The position numbers were made by a program, and so were the translations under genes. Positions 43,602 through 51,687 of a DNA stretch of 57,565 nucleotides are shown here, in pieces (within the stretch, counting starts at the first letter, position 1; every line of letters starts with the position of its first letter). Source of the DNA: Clostridium ragsdalei P11 (GTDB taxonomy: Bacteria > Bacillota > Clostridia > Clostridiales > Clostridiaceae); NCBI RefSeq assembly GCF_001675165.1, contig NZ_LROS01000020.1, positions 1-57,565 of the forward strand, in the 5' to 3' direction. The notes under the pieces were generated by a model. It was not told the DNA's origin and searched no databases. It saw only the letters and a program-made list of their open reading frames with translations.

Positions 43602-44336
43602 TTAAGGTTTTCCAGAAAGCTTCTTAAATGAAAGCACATATAAAACCATTCCTACTAGAATAAATGTAAGTCTACTCATTATAAAATCTAAAGACAATCT
43701 AAAAACAGGTTCACCGAGACTATCAACTGGTAGAACTGTAGGCATATAAGTCACATACCCTTTGGCGAAAATATCAATAAAAGGTGTGCTATTAAAACTC
43801 ATAAGTGACAAAATCAAAACAATTGGAATCCAAGAATAAAGCAAAGTTTGCCTTTTGCTGCCTAAAAACATACTTGTTCCAAAAACAAACACAAAAGTAG
43901 GAAGTAGTATTATTAAGATCGGTAATAAAAAGTTTTGAAAATCTGTAAAATTAAAAGTTATCTTGTAAAACACCAAACTTATCAAAATACAGCATACCGC
44001 AATAATTAAGTAAGAAATAAACAGGGCAAAACTTTTTATAGCCAGATACTTTTTCTGTGGTAAAGATGTACATGAAGTAATTTCTCTTACTCTTTGTTCA
44101 TTTCTAGAAAAAAGTCCTGTACACGAAAGCATTAAAATTAATAACATAATCGTATTTATGCCACACAAAAACTTACAATAACTCCATTTAGAAAAAGGTG
44201 CCGTACCAGAAACACCTTGTATTATTTCTGTATAAAGGTCAATCACTGAAAAGAAAAGTGCAATTATGAAAGTTATCACAAATATCTTTGAAAAAATTAT
44301 TCTTTTCAGTTCGTATTTAAGAATTTTTACATCCAT
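43602..44336 (-). CDS. ABC-2 type permease
   Basis: A 244-aa membrane protein with six hydrophobic segments, beginning MDVKILKYELKRIIFSKIFV and with the cytoplasmic loop LFSRNEQRVREITSCT. AAGGAGG precedes ATG 44336, which overlaps the end of the peptidase-fusion gene by 10 nt. It is the third gene of the ABC operon 47458-43602. Confidence 0.83.
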   Translation of the reverse strand: MDVKILKYELKRIIFSKIFVITFIIALFFSVIDLYTEIIQGVSGTAPFSKWSYCKFLCGINTIMLLILMLSCTGLFSRNEQRVREITSCTSLPQKKYLAIKSFALFISYLIIAVCCILISLVFYKITFNFTDFQNFLLPILIILLPTFVFVFGTSMFLGSKRQTLLYSWIPIVLILSLMSFNSTPFIDIFAKGYVTYMPTVLPVDSLGEPVFRLSLDFIMSRLTFILVGMVLYVLSFKKLSGKP

Positions 44337-46579
44337 TGACGGCTGCCTCCTTGTGTAATACCACTAATATTTAAAAAATCAGAAAAAGACAGTTTTTTAT
44401 CCTTTTTGCCATAATATTCTTTGTAAATAACTTTCATAGAATTAAAATAATTGTCTTCACCTATGTGCTTATAAACATTGTAAACTGTGAGTGGTCCCAA
44501 GCCATAAATTTCACCACCTCTTAAAAATAATGAAACATAATACTTTGGAATCATTGATAACTTGTTCATGTATTCAGGATTTCTTCGATAAAAGTTTCGA
44601 TTTAATTCATTTGTTGATTCTTCCCATTTTTTCAACAACAAATTTTCTGCATAGGCTTTTCCAAATTTGTTTTTCAAGAATAAATAAGTACTAAAATCCG
44701 CAAAAGCTTCATCTGACCATTCATCGTGATTTTTATCTATTTGATTATGGCTGTTTGCATTAGATACATTTATTCCAGTTCCCCACCATTGATGAGCAAT
44801 TTCATGCGTGAGCAAAGCAAAAGTGTCAGAAGAAGATGCTATCGATGAATCCACATTGGATTTTTTCTTTAAACAATCTTCTGAAACATAAGAGATATTT
44901 CCGTTTTGAAATCCACCTTTGCCCTGTACTCCTGATGTTACAACTACTTTGAGACTATCTTTGCCTAGTGGTCCAAATTTTTCCGAAAAGAATGAGAATA
45001 TATCAAGCGTATCATTTCCTCTGGATTCAAATTCTTTTCTTGCAGCCAATGGATAGAAAAACTCCACATTTGTGCCCCTTACATTTCTTTCAAATATTCC
45101 ATATCGTCCGGCTGTCAAAGATAGGTCACTTAATTTATCCCAAGAAAAACTCCAAGTAGTAAAACCATCCTGCTCAGAAATCTTGCGATTTTTTTCTCCC
45201 TGAGTTATGACTGTAAACTTTGAGTCCATTTTTATTGTTCCTTCAATAATCCTATCATTTTGTTCAATACAAACAACAGGAGCAACGCCCGTGGTGCCAT
45301 TTAACCTTACATAATTTTTGCTAATTCCTTGGGAAAAATCTTTAGCTGTACTTTTGGCTTTCGGTATACCTGAATACCTTATGCTTAATTTAGTTTTAGT
45401 GTTTCTTGGAATGCTTATTTCAAAAACGTTGTTAAGTTTTGCACTGCTCAAAATCTTGGGCGAAACCTGTGTACAGCTTATGTCCTTGTTGCCTAACTTG
45501 ATTTCACTAATATGGTAACCGTCTGCTAATTCAAAATATACATTTTGAGGCTTATCAGTGCCGTTTTGCAGTTCCTGACAATAAGCTCCGCTAGCACAAT
45601 TTTTATCTTTTTCTATCTTAAGATCTACAAACATATTTGAAGTTCCTATGACACTTACGTTTACAGGCGTTTCTTTTTTACCATTAATCAATACTGACAC
45701 CACATCCGTAAGCGAAATTGGTTTGAAAATCGGTTCATTTTGAAAAACAAAAAATACTCCAAAAAGAGAAACCAAAAAGCAAATTGGTATGAGCTTATAT
45801 TTTTTACAGTTTTTTAAGATAGATTTAAATAATCCTTTTTCATAACATCTATCGCTTAGCATTCCGAATAAAAATATGGACATAGATACTGATAACCCAA
45901 AGAGCCTATTCCAGAGCATTCCCAAAACGATATTCCCGCTTCCGAAATTTTCGGAAAGTCCACTAGCACCTGTCTGAACCCACATATATTGATAATTGAT
46001 ATTTCCTGTTAAAAAACTAAAAAGTACCGCTAAAAGCATAATAATGCAGGTTATATTGACATTCCTAAATATAAGATAAAATCCTGCGGTCATAAGAATT
46101 GTTAGCACAATCGAGCCAAAAATTATTAAGGTATAACTGAGCAGAAAATAACTAAAATTGGTTAGACTGCCCACGTTAAATATATAGTGAGGAATCATAA
46201 TTATCATTGAACCCACTGTTGAAATAAGACCGGCACACATTAAGCCTGTAATTTTGGTTAAATGTATCTTTATAGAACTTGATATTGGTTCAATTATATA
46301 ATTAACTCTAAACCTAAGTATTTTGTCAAACTCAAAAACTGTTAGTGTCGTAAAAGCAAGAGTTGAAAGTACTGCTCCTGCCTTTGCGGGGAAAAGTATC
46401 GTTTGAGATAAAAGAGTAGAGCTATTTATTCCAAATATCATACTGCTAATATCTTCGCTAATGTAGGTTGAGAGTAGTGCACCAATCAAAGGAAAAACTG
46501 ACACAAGTAAGATTATTATTTGAGTAAACCTGGACTTCAGAATCCGCTTTGTTTCATAATCAAAAAATACATTTCTCAT
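44327..46579 (-). CDS. ABC-2 permease fused to an M1-type peptidase domain
   Basis: A 750-aa protein. The first ~270 residues contain six or seven membrane helices like an ABC-2 permease (start MRNVFFDYETKRILKSRFTQ); the remaining ~450 residues are outside the membrane and resemble M1 aminopeptidases, with HEIAHQWWG (His 592 and 596) and the third zinc ligand in EWSDEAFADF (Glu ~624). The spacing is 9 residues longer than the usual HExxH-x18-E, and the exopeptidase GAMEN motif appears as GGFQN, with Gln in place of Glu. The gene starts straight after the ATPase stop codon. Confidence 0.9.
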   Translation of the reverse strand: MRNVFFDYETKRILKSRFTQIIILLVSVFPLIGALLSTYISEDISSMIFGINSSTLLSQTILFPAKAGAVLSTLAFTTLTVFEFDKILRFRVNYIIEPISSSIKIHLTKITGLMCAGLISTVGSMIIMIPHYIFNVGSLTNFSYFLLSYTLIIFGSIVLTILMTAGFYLIFRNVNITCIIMLLAVLFSFLTGNINYQYMWVQTGASGLSENFGSGNIVLGMLWNRLFGLSVSMSIFLFGMLSDRCYEKGLFKSILKNCKKYKLIPICFLVSLFGVFFVFQNEPIFKPISLTDVVSVLINGKKETPVNVSVIGTSNMFVDLKIEKDKNCASGAYCQELQNGTDKPQNVYFELADGYHISEIKLGNKDISCTQVSPKILSSAKLNNVFEISIPRNTKTKLSIRYSGIPKAKSTAKDFSQGISKNYVRLNGTTGVAPVVCIEQNDRIIEGTIKMDSKFTVITQGEKNRKISEQDGFTTWSFSWDKLSDLSLTAGRYGIFERNVRGTNVEFFYPLAARKEFESRGNDTLDIFSFFSEKFGPLGKDSLKVVVTSGVQGKGGFQNGNISYVSEDCLKKKSNVDSSIASSSDTFALLTHEIAHQWWGTGINVSNANSHNQIDKNHDEWSDEAFADFSTYLFLKNKFGKAYAENLLLKKWEESTNELNRNFYRRNPEYMNKLSMIPKYYVSLFLRGGEIYGLGPLTVYNVYKHIGEDNYFNSMKVIYKEYYGKKDKKLSFSDFLNISGITQGGSRQWM

Positions 46580-47458
46580 TTAATGGACACCCCCATTGTG
46601 TATGACATATGTGTATGCATCTTCCAAGGTAGGCTCTATAAGTGCAATAGAGCTTTCTATTTCTTTGCCGATAACACGACAGGAGATGCCATTACCAGTA
46701 AACAACTTAGATGTGATTTTGTACTTACCTCCAATTCTTTTTTCTAAAGTCTCGTTATCTTTTTCCTCAACAAAACCAACATGTCCGTGTACAGCTTTTA
46801 TTAAATCCGGCGAAGTTCCATCAAATAAAATCGTACCGTTATTAATGATTATAATTCTATTGCAAATGGCTTGTATATCATCGATGATGTGAGTAGAAAG
46901 TAACACTATCTTGTCATTTGCAGTCTGTGAAAATACATTTCTGAAATTAATTCTTTCTTCTGGATCAAGTCCAACTGTAGGTTCATCTAAAATTATAAGT
47001 TCAGGATTTCCAAGTAATACTTGTGCTATACCAACACGCTGCCTCTGACCCCCTGAAAGAGTTTTAATTTTGAAATTTCTTTTTTCTTGCAAATCAGTCC
47101 TTTCAATAGCTTGCCGAATAATACCTTTCACGTTGTTTTTAATTTCTTTTAATGCACACATGTAATCCAAAAACTCATAAACTGTTAATTCGTCATATAA
47201 ACCAAAGCTTTGCGGCAAATACCCGAGCTGCTTTCTGAGTTCTTTTTCGTACTTTTGGATTGGCTTACCATCAACAATTATTTCGCCGGCCGTCGGTATT
47301 ATCTTCGATATCAATAGTTTCATAAAGGTACTTTTTCCAGCACCATTGGGACCCAAAAGTCCTATAAAATTTGGGCTGTTCACTTCTAAATTCATATTGG
47401 TTAGTGCCTTTTTTCCTGTTTTGTATGTCATACTCACGTTTTTAATACTGATTTTCAT
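46580..47458 (-). CDS. ABC transporter ATPase
   Basis: A 292-aa ATPase: Walker A GLLGPNGAGKSTFM, Q-loop YLPQSFGLYDEL, signature KTLSGGQRQRVGIAQ, Walker B LIILDEPTVGLDP and the H-loop LLSTHIIDDI. It forms the energising subunit for the two permeases that follow. The nearest SD (AAGGAGTG) is 11 nt from ATG 47458. The promoter repeat copy 2 lies 28 bp upstream. Confidence 0.92.
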   Translation of the reverse strand: MKISIKNVSMTYKTGKKALTNMNLEVNSPNFIGLLGPNGAGKSTFMKLLISKIIPTAGEIIVDGKPIQKYEKELRKQLGYLPQSFGLYDELTVYEFLDYMCALKEIKNNVKGIIRQAIERTDLQEKRNFKIKTLSGGQRQRVGIAQVLLGNPELIILDEPTVGLDPEERINFRNVFSQTANDKIVLLSTHIIDDIQAICNRIIIINNGTILFDGTSPDLIKAVHGHVGFVEEKDNETLEKRIGGKYKITSKLFTGNGISCRVIGKEIESSIALIEPTLEDAYTYVIHNGGVH

Positions 47459-47485
47459 AGATGCTGTTACACTCCTTTTTCATCT

Positions 47486-47558
47486 TTTACCTATATAATA
47501 GAGCCTTCAACTTACATCTCTGTGACTTTCAGGTGAGAGATTCGTCACTTTGGGAAAC
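47486..47558 (-). repeat. Repeated promoter/operator segment, copy 2
   Basis: Nearly identical to copy 1 over ~70 bp: only about four substitutions are visible, and it even includes the CCCAAAG that in copy 1 forms the last codons of the kinase. It was thus duplicated together with a scrap of the kinase gene end, and now drives the peptidase-fusion ABC operon. Confidence 0.75.
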
Positions 47559-47634
47559 AAATGGAAAAGACCTTCAAGTATTTTGAAGCTCTTACAGAAG
47601 TGACTGAATATTTACATCTATTGTTCAATTATCA

Positions 47635-48618
47635 TCAAGAATAAATTTTGGCAACTGCTATCCCCCACAACAGTACAATCGCTTCAAATATCCATTTATA
47701 CCTGAACATAATGGCTATATATTCGCGTATAAAGGCGCTTGGCCAGTAATATGTTGCCGTTCCACATCCAACACCGCTTGCCTTTATCTTCAGCTGTTTT
47801 GCATAGAGACTTGTTCGAAAAACATGATAATTGTTCGTCACAAATATATAGCGGTGCTTCACACCATTCACATCCAGCATATCTCTGACATTTTTGAGAT
47901 TTTCAAAGGTAGTCTTAGACTGTTTCTCTAGAATAATATCCTCTTCTGGAAATCCAGTTTCTACAAGATAATTTTTCATTGCTGCCGCTTCCGATATCTT
48001 CTCATCGGCGCCCTTACCGCCTGATACAACAATCTTAGTATGCTGCCTGCATTTATGGTAAATACGAACCGCTTTGTCAACTCTGCCCTTCAGCAGCGGA
48101 GATACTCTTTCTCCGCCTATGAGACCACATCCATGAACAATAATATAATCACAATTCAGTCTTTTAGGTAAGCATGTATAAATTAGCGAATAGATCAACA
48201 GTGAAACAAACGTAAAAGCAATATAGAACTCCAAAATCAACACCAGTGAGAATATCGTTCTCATAACAGAAGCATCCTGAAGAAAATATATTCCAGCAAT
48301 GGTTACCATACTTCCCACGATCATGACTATTCCCGTCAATAAAGATAGAACATTCTGCAAACGCCTTCCCTCTTTTTTCATCATCTCCAAACCATTCACA
48401 ATGAAAAAGATTGCAGTAACAAGAAAAATCAATGGTATAAGCAGCAGCATCAAAATTCCAAGAATCATTCCCCGGATTCCCGGTGCAGAGCCAAATCCAA
48501 GAAGAAAAATACCAATTGCCATCATCAGCAGCAGTGCATTCCAGAAACTTCTTGGTTCATACAGCATACTTATAACAAGGATGAGCATTAAAATACAACC
48601 AGGCATCATTAAAGACAT
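47635..48618 (-). CDS. YdcF/SanA family (DUF218) membrane protein
   Basis: A 327-aa protein. The first ~150 residues hold four or five membrane helices; the last ~170 are the DUF218 domain with DYIIVHGCGLIGG, KIVVSGGKGADEKISEAAAM and FVTNNYHVFRT. The E. coli relatives ElyC and SanA affect envelope or cell-wall polymer traffic; the reaction is not known. GAGGTGG precedes ATG 48618. It has no clear link to the flanking ABC genes besides position. Confidence 0.87.
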   Translation of the reverse strand: MSLMMPGCILMLILVISMLYEPRSFWNALLLMMAIGIFLLGFGSAPGIRGMILGILMLLLIPLIFLVTAIFFIVNGLEMMKKEGRRLQNVLSLLTGIVMIVGSMVTIAGIYFLQDASVMRTIFSLVLILEFYIAFTFVSLLIYSLIYTCLPKRLNCDYIIVHGCGLIGGERVSPLLKGRVDKAVRIYHKCRQHTKIVVSGGKGADEKISEAAAMKNYLVETGFPEEDIILEKQSKTTFENLKNVRDMLDVNGVKHRYIFVTNNYHVFRTSLYAKQLKIKASGVGCGTATYYWPSAFIREYIAIMFRYKWIFEAIVLLWGIAVAKIYS

Positions 48619-48719
48619 TCAGACCACCTCTTCTCAATATAAGTTGCGTTCAAATTGCCATTAGGATAATTTGAATTCAGATGTTTTTTGAATTTTTTGT
48701 ATTAAATTAATATCAGTTT

Positions 48720-48841
48720 TGATTTACATGTCATCCCGAAGCGCGTCAATAATATTTTATTTTTCATTGCTTTAGGCATATACATACTGCCCTTGCCATA
48801 TACATTACATAGATTTTCAACTTTTAAAAATTCTATTATTT
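48720..48841 (-). pseudogene. Collapsed third ABC ATPase-permease operon
   Basis: On the minus strand, 48841-48787 can be read as IIEFLKVENLCNVYGKG, the first ~17 codons of the ATPase at 40881-41564 with its ATG changed to ATA. Right after it, 48768-48720 matches the last ~14 codons and the stop region of the FtsX permease at 38296 (GCGCGTCAATAATATTTT versus GTGCGTCAATAATATTTT). About 3.2 kb in between is missing. What remains is an internal-deletion scar of a paralogous operon. Confidence 0.75.
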
Positions 48842-48860
48842 AAGGTTCCTTTCTTGTGGC

Positions 48861-48931
48861 TTACCTATATAATAGAACCTTCAACTTACATCTGTGTGAC
48901 TTTTAGATGACATATTTGTCACTTTTAGGGG
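48861..48931 (-). repeat. Repeated promoter/operator segment, copy 3 (with a dead operon)
   Basis: The third copy of the promoter segment. It keeps CTATTATATAG, the TGTAAGTTGAAGG stretch and GTCACA, but has more changes in the distal arms (GTGACAAATATGTCATC). It heads the collapsed operon at 48720-48841. Confidence 0.7.
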
Positions 48932-48966
48932 AAAATAGATTAAAAACTATAATTTTAGATAAAATA

Positions 48967-48990
48967 AAAAACACTGAAAATCAGTGTTTG
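48967..48990 (-). terminator. Terminator after tRNA-Arg(ACG)
   Basis: AAACACTGA / TCAGTGTTT hairpin; on the minus strand a T-run follows. Confidence 0.8.
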
Positions 48991-49000
48991 GAATGGATTA

Positions 49001-49077
49001 TGGTGCGTCAGAGAGGAGTCGAACCCCCGGCACGCTGGTTCGTAGCCAACTGCTCTATCCAACTGAGCTACTGACGC
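49001..49077 (-). tRNA. tRNA-Arg (anticodon ACG)
   Basis: A 77-nt tRNA with encoded CCA; the loop CTACGAA gives ACG, the substrate of TadA encoded at 18365-18802. Acceptor GCGTCAG pairs with CTGACGC. Confidence 0.95.
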
Positions 49078-49091
49078 AAATTAACAGTGTT

Positions 49092-49120
49092 ATATTAACA
49101 CAAATACCAATTAAAATCAA
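49092..49120 (-). promoter_or_regulatory. Promoter of tRNA-Arg(ACG)
   Basis: Minus-strand TTGATT (49120-49115), 17-bp spacer, TAATAT (49097-49092). Confidence 0.65.
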
Positions 49121-49170
49121 GTCTATTTACTATATCAAGTTAAAATTTATATACCTATCTTAGTAAATAA

Positions 49171-49203
49171 AAAAAGAAGTAACCATTTTACTGGATAACT
49201 TCC
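49171..49203 (-). terminator. Terminator after the tRNA-Ser pair
   Basis: GAAGTAACC / GGATAACTTCC imperfect stem; a long T-run follows on the minus strand. Confidence 0.75.
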
Positions 49204-49240
49204 TTGAGTAACTATATTTAAGCCATTACTAAAAGTATAA

Positions 49241-49331
49241 TGGCGGAGAAAGAGGGATTTGAACCCTCGCACCGGTTACCCGATCTACGCCCTTAGCAGG
49301 GGCGCCTCTTCAGCCACTTGAGTATTTCTCC
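49241..49331 (-). tRNA. tRNA-Ser (anticodon GCT)
   Basis: A 91-nt serine tRNA with a long variable arm and encoded CCA; the stem-loop CGCCCCTGCTAAGGGCG gives GCT for AGC/AGU. Confidence 0.96.
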
Positions 49332-49360
49332 ATGCCCTACGTTTAAATATAATTATTATA

Positions 49361-49451
49361 TGGCGGAAAGAAAGGGATTCGAACCCTTGGTACGGTCACC
49401 CGTACGCCGGTTTTCAAGACCGGTGCCTTAAACCAACTCGACCATCTTTCC
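49361..49451 (-). tRNA. tRNA-Ser (anticodon TGA)
   Basis: A 91-nt serine tRNA; CCGGTCTTGAAAACCGG gives anticodon TGA for UCA. Encoded CCA. It is 29 nt upstream of tRNA-Ser(GCT) in the same transcript and downstream of serS. Confidence 0.96.
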
Positions 49452-49472
49452 TAGACCAACATGACAAGTATT

Positions 49473-49501
49473 ATTATAACAACAGTCTATATATATGTCA
49501 A
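49473..49501 (-). promoter_or_regulatory. Promoter of the tRNA-Ser(TGA)-tRNA-Ser(GCT) pair
   Basis: Minus-strand consensus TTGACA (49501-49496), 17-bp spacer, TATAAT (49478-49473). Confidence 0.85.
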
Positions 49502-49518
49502 CATTTTTTTATCTTTTA

Positions 49519-49693
49519 TATTGAATTTTTATATAAAAAATTCAATATAACTACTTTTTATCTAAAATAAGCCTGACAATTCATGTAATTTTCTCTGTAT
49601 TTAGTATACTAAAGGAGATATAATGAATTACTTCATTATATCTCTCAATATGCCCAAAATACTCTCACAATATCTTATTTTAAAGATATTGTA
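49519..49693 (-). terminator. Three successive hairpins after serS
   Basis: Three perfect or near-perfect inverted repeats follow the serS stop: ACAATATCTT / AAGATATTGT (~49669-49693), GAGATATAATGAA / TTCATTATATCTC (49615-49645), and TATTGAATTTTT / AAAAATTCAATA (49519-49552). The last or the first is probably the serS terminator; having three in a row is unusual but may only reflect AT-richness. Confidence 0.55.
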
Positions 49694-49708
49694 TTTTATA
49701 AGATAATT

Positions 49709-50989
49709 TTATTTTATTACTTCTTTTCCACCCATATATGGTCTTAATATTTCAGGAATTATAACACTTCCATCTTCTTGCTGATAATTTTCTAAGATAG
49801 CTGCAACTGTTCTACCTATAGCAACTCCTGATCCATTTAAAGTATGTACATACCTTGGTTTGTCTTTTGGAGTTTCCTTATATTTTATATTAGCACGTCT
49901 TGCTTGGAAATCCTCAAAATTACTACAGCTTGATATTTCTACATATCTATTGTAACTTGGCATCCAAACCTCTATATCATACTTAAGTGCTGCAGTAAAG
50001 CCCAGGTCTCCCTTACATATTCTAACTACTCTATATGGAATTTTCAGTCCTTTAAGTACATCTTCCGCATCATTAGTAAGTTTTTCAAGCTCATCATAAG
50101 ATTCTTCAGGTCTTGTGAATTTAACCATCTCAACTTTGTTAAATTGATGTTGTCTTATTATTCCTCTTGTATCTCTTCCTGCTGATCCTGCTTCTGCTCT
50201 AAAACATGCACTATATGCGACATATTTCAATGGCAAATCTTCTCCCTTTAAAACCTCATCTCTATGAAAATTAGTTACTGGTACTTCTGCAGTTGGAATT
50301 AAAAAGTAATCATTATTTGATATTCTAAAAGCATCCTCTTCAAATTTAGGAAGCTGACCTGTACCAGTCATACTAGTCCTATTTACCATATAAGGAGGTA
50401 ATATTTCTGTATATCCATGCTTTTCTGTATGAAAATCCAAATAATAAGTTATTATAGCTCTTTCAAGTTTAGCTCCTAACCCCTTGTAAAATGTAAATCT
50501 AGAGCCTGACACCTTTCCACCTCTTTCAAAGTCAAGTATATCAAGATCTGTACCTATATCCCAATGAGCTTTAGGTTTAAAATCAAACTTAGTAGGCTCT
50601 GACCATTTTCTAATTTCTACATTATCTTCGTCTGATTTTCCTTCTGGAACTGCAGGATTAGGGATATTAGGTATCCTAAGCATTATGTACTCTATCTTCC
50701 CATTTAATTCTGATAATTCAGTATCATACTGTTTTATGTTATCTGATACATGTTTCATTTCAGCAACTAAATCATCTGCATTTTCACCATTTCTTTTCAT
50801 TTTAGCTATCTGAGCTGAATCTTGATTTCTTTTATTCTTTAAAGCTTCTACTTCAACTAGAATTTTTCTTCTCTTCTCATCCAAAGCTATTACTTCATCG
50901 ATAGTTGCTGGATCAAAATCTTCTCCTCTATTTGAAAGTTGTTTTTTTACTTCCTCTGGATTGTTTCTTATTCTTTTTAAATCTAACAT
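49709..50989 (-). CDS. serS: Seryl-tRNA synthetase
   Basis: A 426-aa class II synthetase of normal length. The N-terminal ~110 residues form the tRNA-binding coiled coil; the core has motif 2 ([20 protein letters not shown], with QFNKVEMV) and motif 3 ([20 protein letters not shown]). It charges all tRNA-Ser species, four of which are in the window. GGGAGG precedes ATG 50989. Its expression is under the T-box immediately upstream. Confidence 0.97.
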   Translation of the reverse strand: MLDLKRIRNNPEEVKKQLSNRGEDFDPATIDEVIALDEKRRKILVEVEALKNKRNQDSAQIAKMKRNGENADDLVAEMKHVSDNIKQYDTELSELNGKIEYIMLRIPNIPNPAVPEGKSDEDNVEIRKWSEPTKFDFKPKAHWDIGTDLDILDFERGGKVSGSRFTFYKGLGAKLERAIITYYLDFHTEKHGYTEILPPYMVNRTSMTGTGQLPKFEEDAFRISNNDYFLIPTAEVPVTNFHRDEVLKGEDLPLKYVAYSACFRAEAGSAGRDTRGIIRQHQFNKVEMVKFTRPEESYDELEKLTNDAEDVLKGLKIPYRVVRICKGDLGFTAALKYDIEVWMPSYNRYVEISSCSNFEDFQARRANIKYKETPKDKPRYVHTLNGSGVAIGRTVAAILENYQQEDGSVIIPEILRPYMGGKEVIK

Positions 50990-51037
50990 ATTTTATAAAT
51001 CCTCCCTAATCATCTATATAGTTTCCTATAATATAAA

Positions 51038-51262
51038 AAGAGCCTTTACGTACCCCAAAGGGACGAAAGACTCCGTGTTGCCACCCTATTTAATTAACAA
51101 ATTAATGCTAATTCTCTCTAATTTATAACGGTATTACCGAACTGTTTTATCAGTACTTCCAAGGTGGATTCACAATATTATGATATCAGCTTACACCAAG
51201 ACACTGACTCTCTTAAATCACTTTAAAGCTACTAACCTCTTCATCAGTTAATTTTTAATTAA
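51038..51262 (-). promoter_or_regulatory. T-box riboswitch of serS
   Basis: On the minus strand: GATGAAGAGGTTAGTAG, AGAGAGTCAGTG, GGTGTAAGC, a specifier region TGTGAATCCACCTTGG with UCC (Ser), the core AGGGTGGCAACACGG, and a terminator (AGTCTTTCGTCCC paired with GGGGTACGTAAAGGCT, then TTTTT). It is a more distant relative of the two serC copies. A TATAAT at 51285-51280 marks the likely promoter. Confidence 0.92.
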
Positions 51263-51321
51263 ATATATATCCACTACTTATTATAACCAAGATATTAAAA
51301 ATAATAAAGGTAAATTTGAAA

Positions 51322-51672
51322 TTATTTTGTAATTTTATTAACATTTTTAGTACAAATTATGTCCACCTTCGTATTTAGTATATTTTTGCAAATTATATCT
51401 CCAATTTTTATAGGTGCCCCAACATGTATTCTAGCTAAAACTTTTGAGCATTCAAGCCACAAGCTTTTATCTAGTGGCTTAGAGCTCTTTACTGATACTA
51501 CGTTGCAATTACACCCTTTTATTCTAACTATAGTAGTAAATATATCACACTTATTATCTTCTTTTAATTTCAAATTTTCTTCTCCGCTATATAAACTTTC
51601 ATCAATATCCTCTCTATCTTTACTAGCTATACATTGCCTATCCAATTTAGTACCTGTTCTCTCCTTTATCAA
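51322..51672 (-). CDS. DUF1667 protein lacking the N-terminal Cys cluster
   Basis: About 116 aa. The C-terminal part (TTIVRIKG, VSVKSSKPLDKSLW, GAPIKIGDIICKNILNTKVDIICTKN) matches DUF1667. The usual N-terminal CxxCPxGC iron-sulfur-like motif is missing and is replaced by a charged, low-complexity stretch. The open frame starts at TTG 51687; GGGGGAG favours TTG 51672. It follows the FAD oxidoreductase gene. In relatives DUF1667 is the small subunit of a three-gene dehydrogenase, of which the middle gene is absent here. Confidence 0.75.
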   Translation of the reverse strand: MIKERTGTKLDRQCIASKDREDIDESLYSGEENLKLKEDNKCDIFTTIVRIKGCNCNVVSVKSSKPLDKSLWLECSKVLARIHVGAPIKIGDIICKNILNTKVDIICTKNVNKITK

Positions 51673-51687
51673 TTCTAACTCCCCCAA

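Noticed and set aside
41591-48931. Three ~70-bp repeats as a CRISPR-like or mobile repeat array
   Set aside because: The copies are kilobases apart, each lies at the same place before an ABC ATPase gene and carries a -10 box; there is no spacer pattern. No CRISPR array was seen anywhere in the window.
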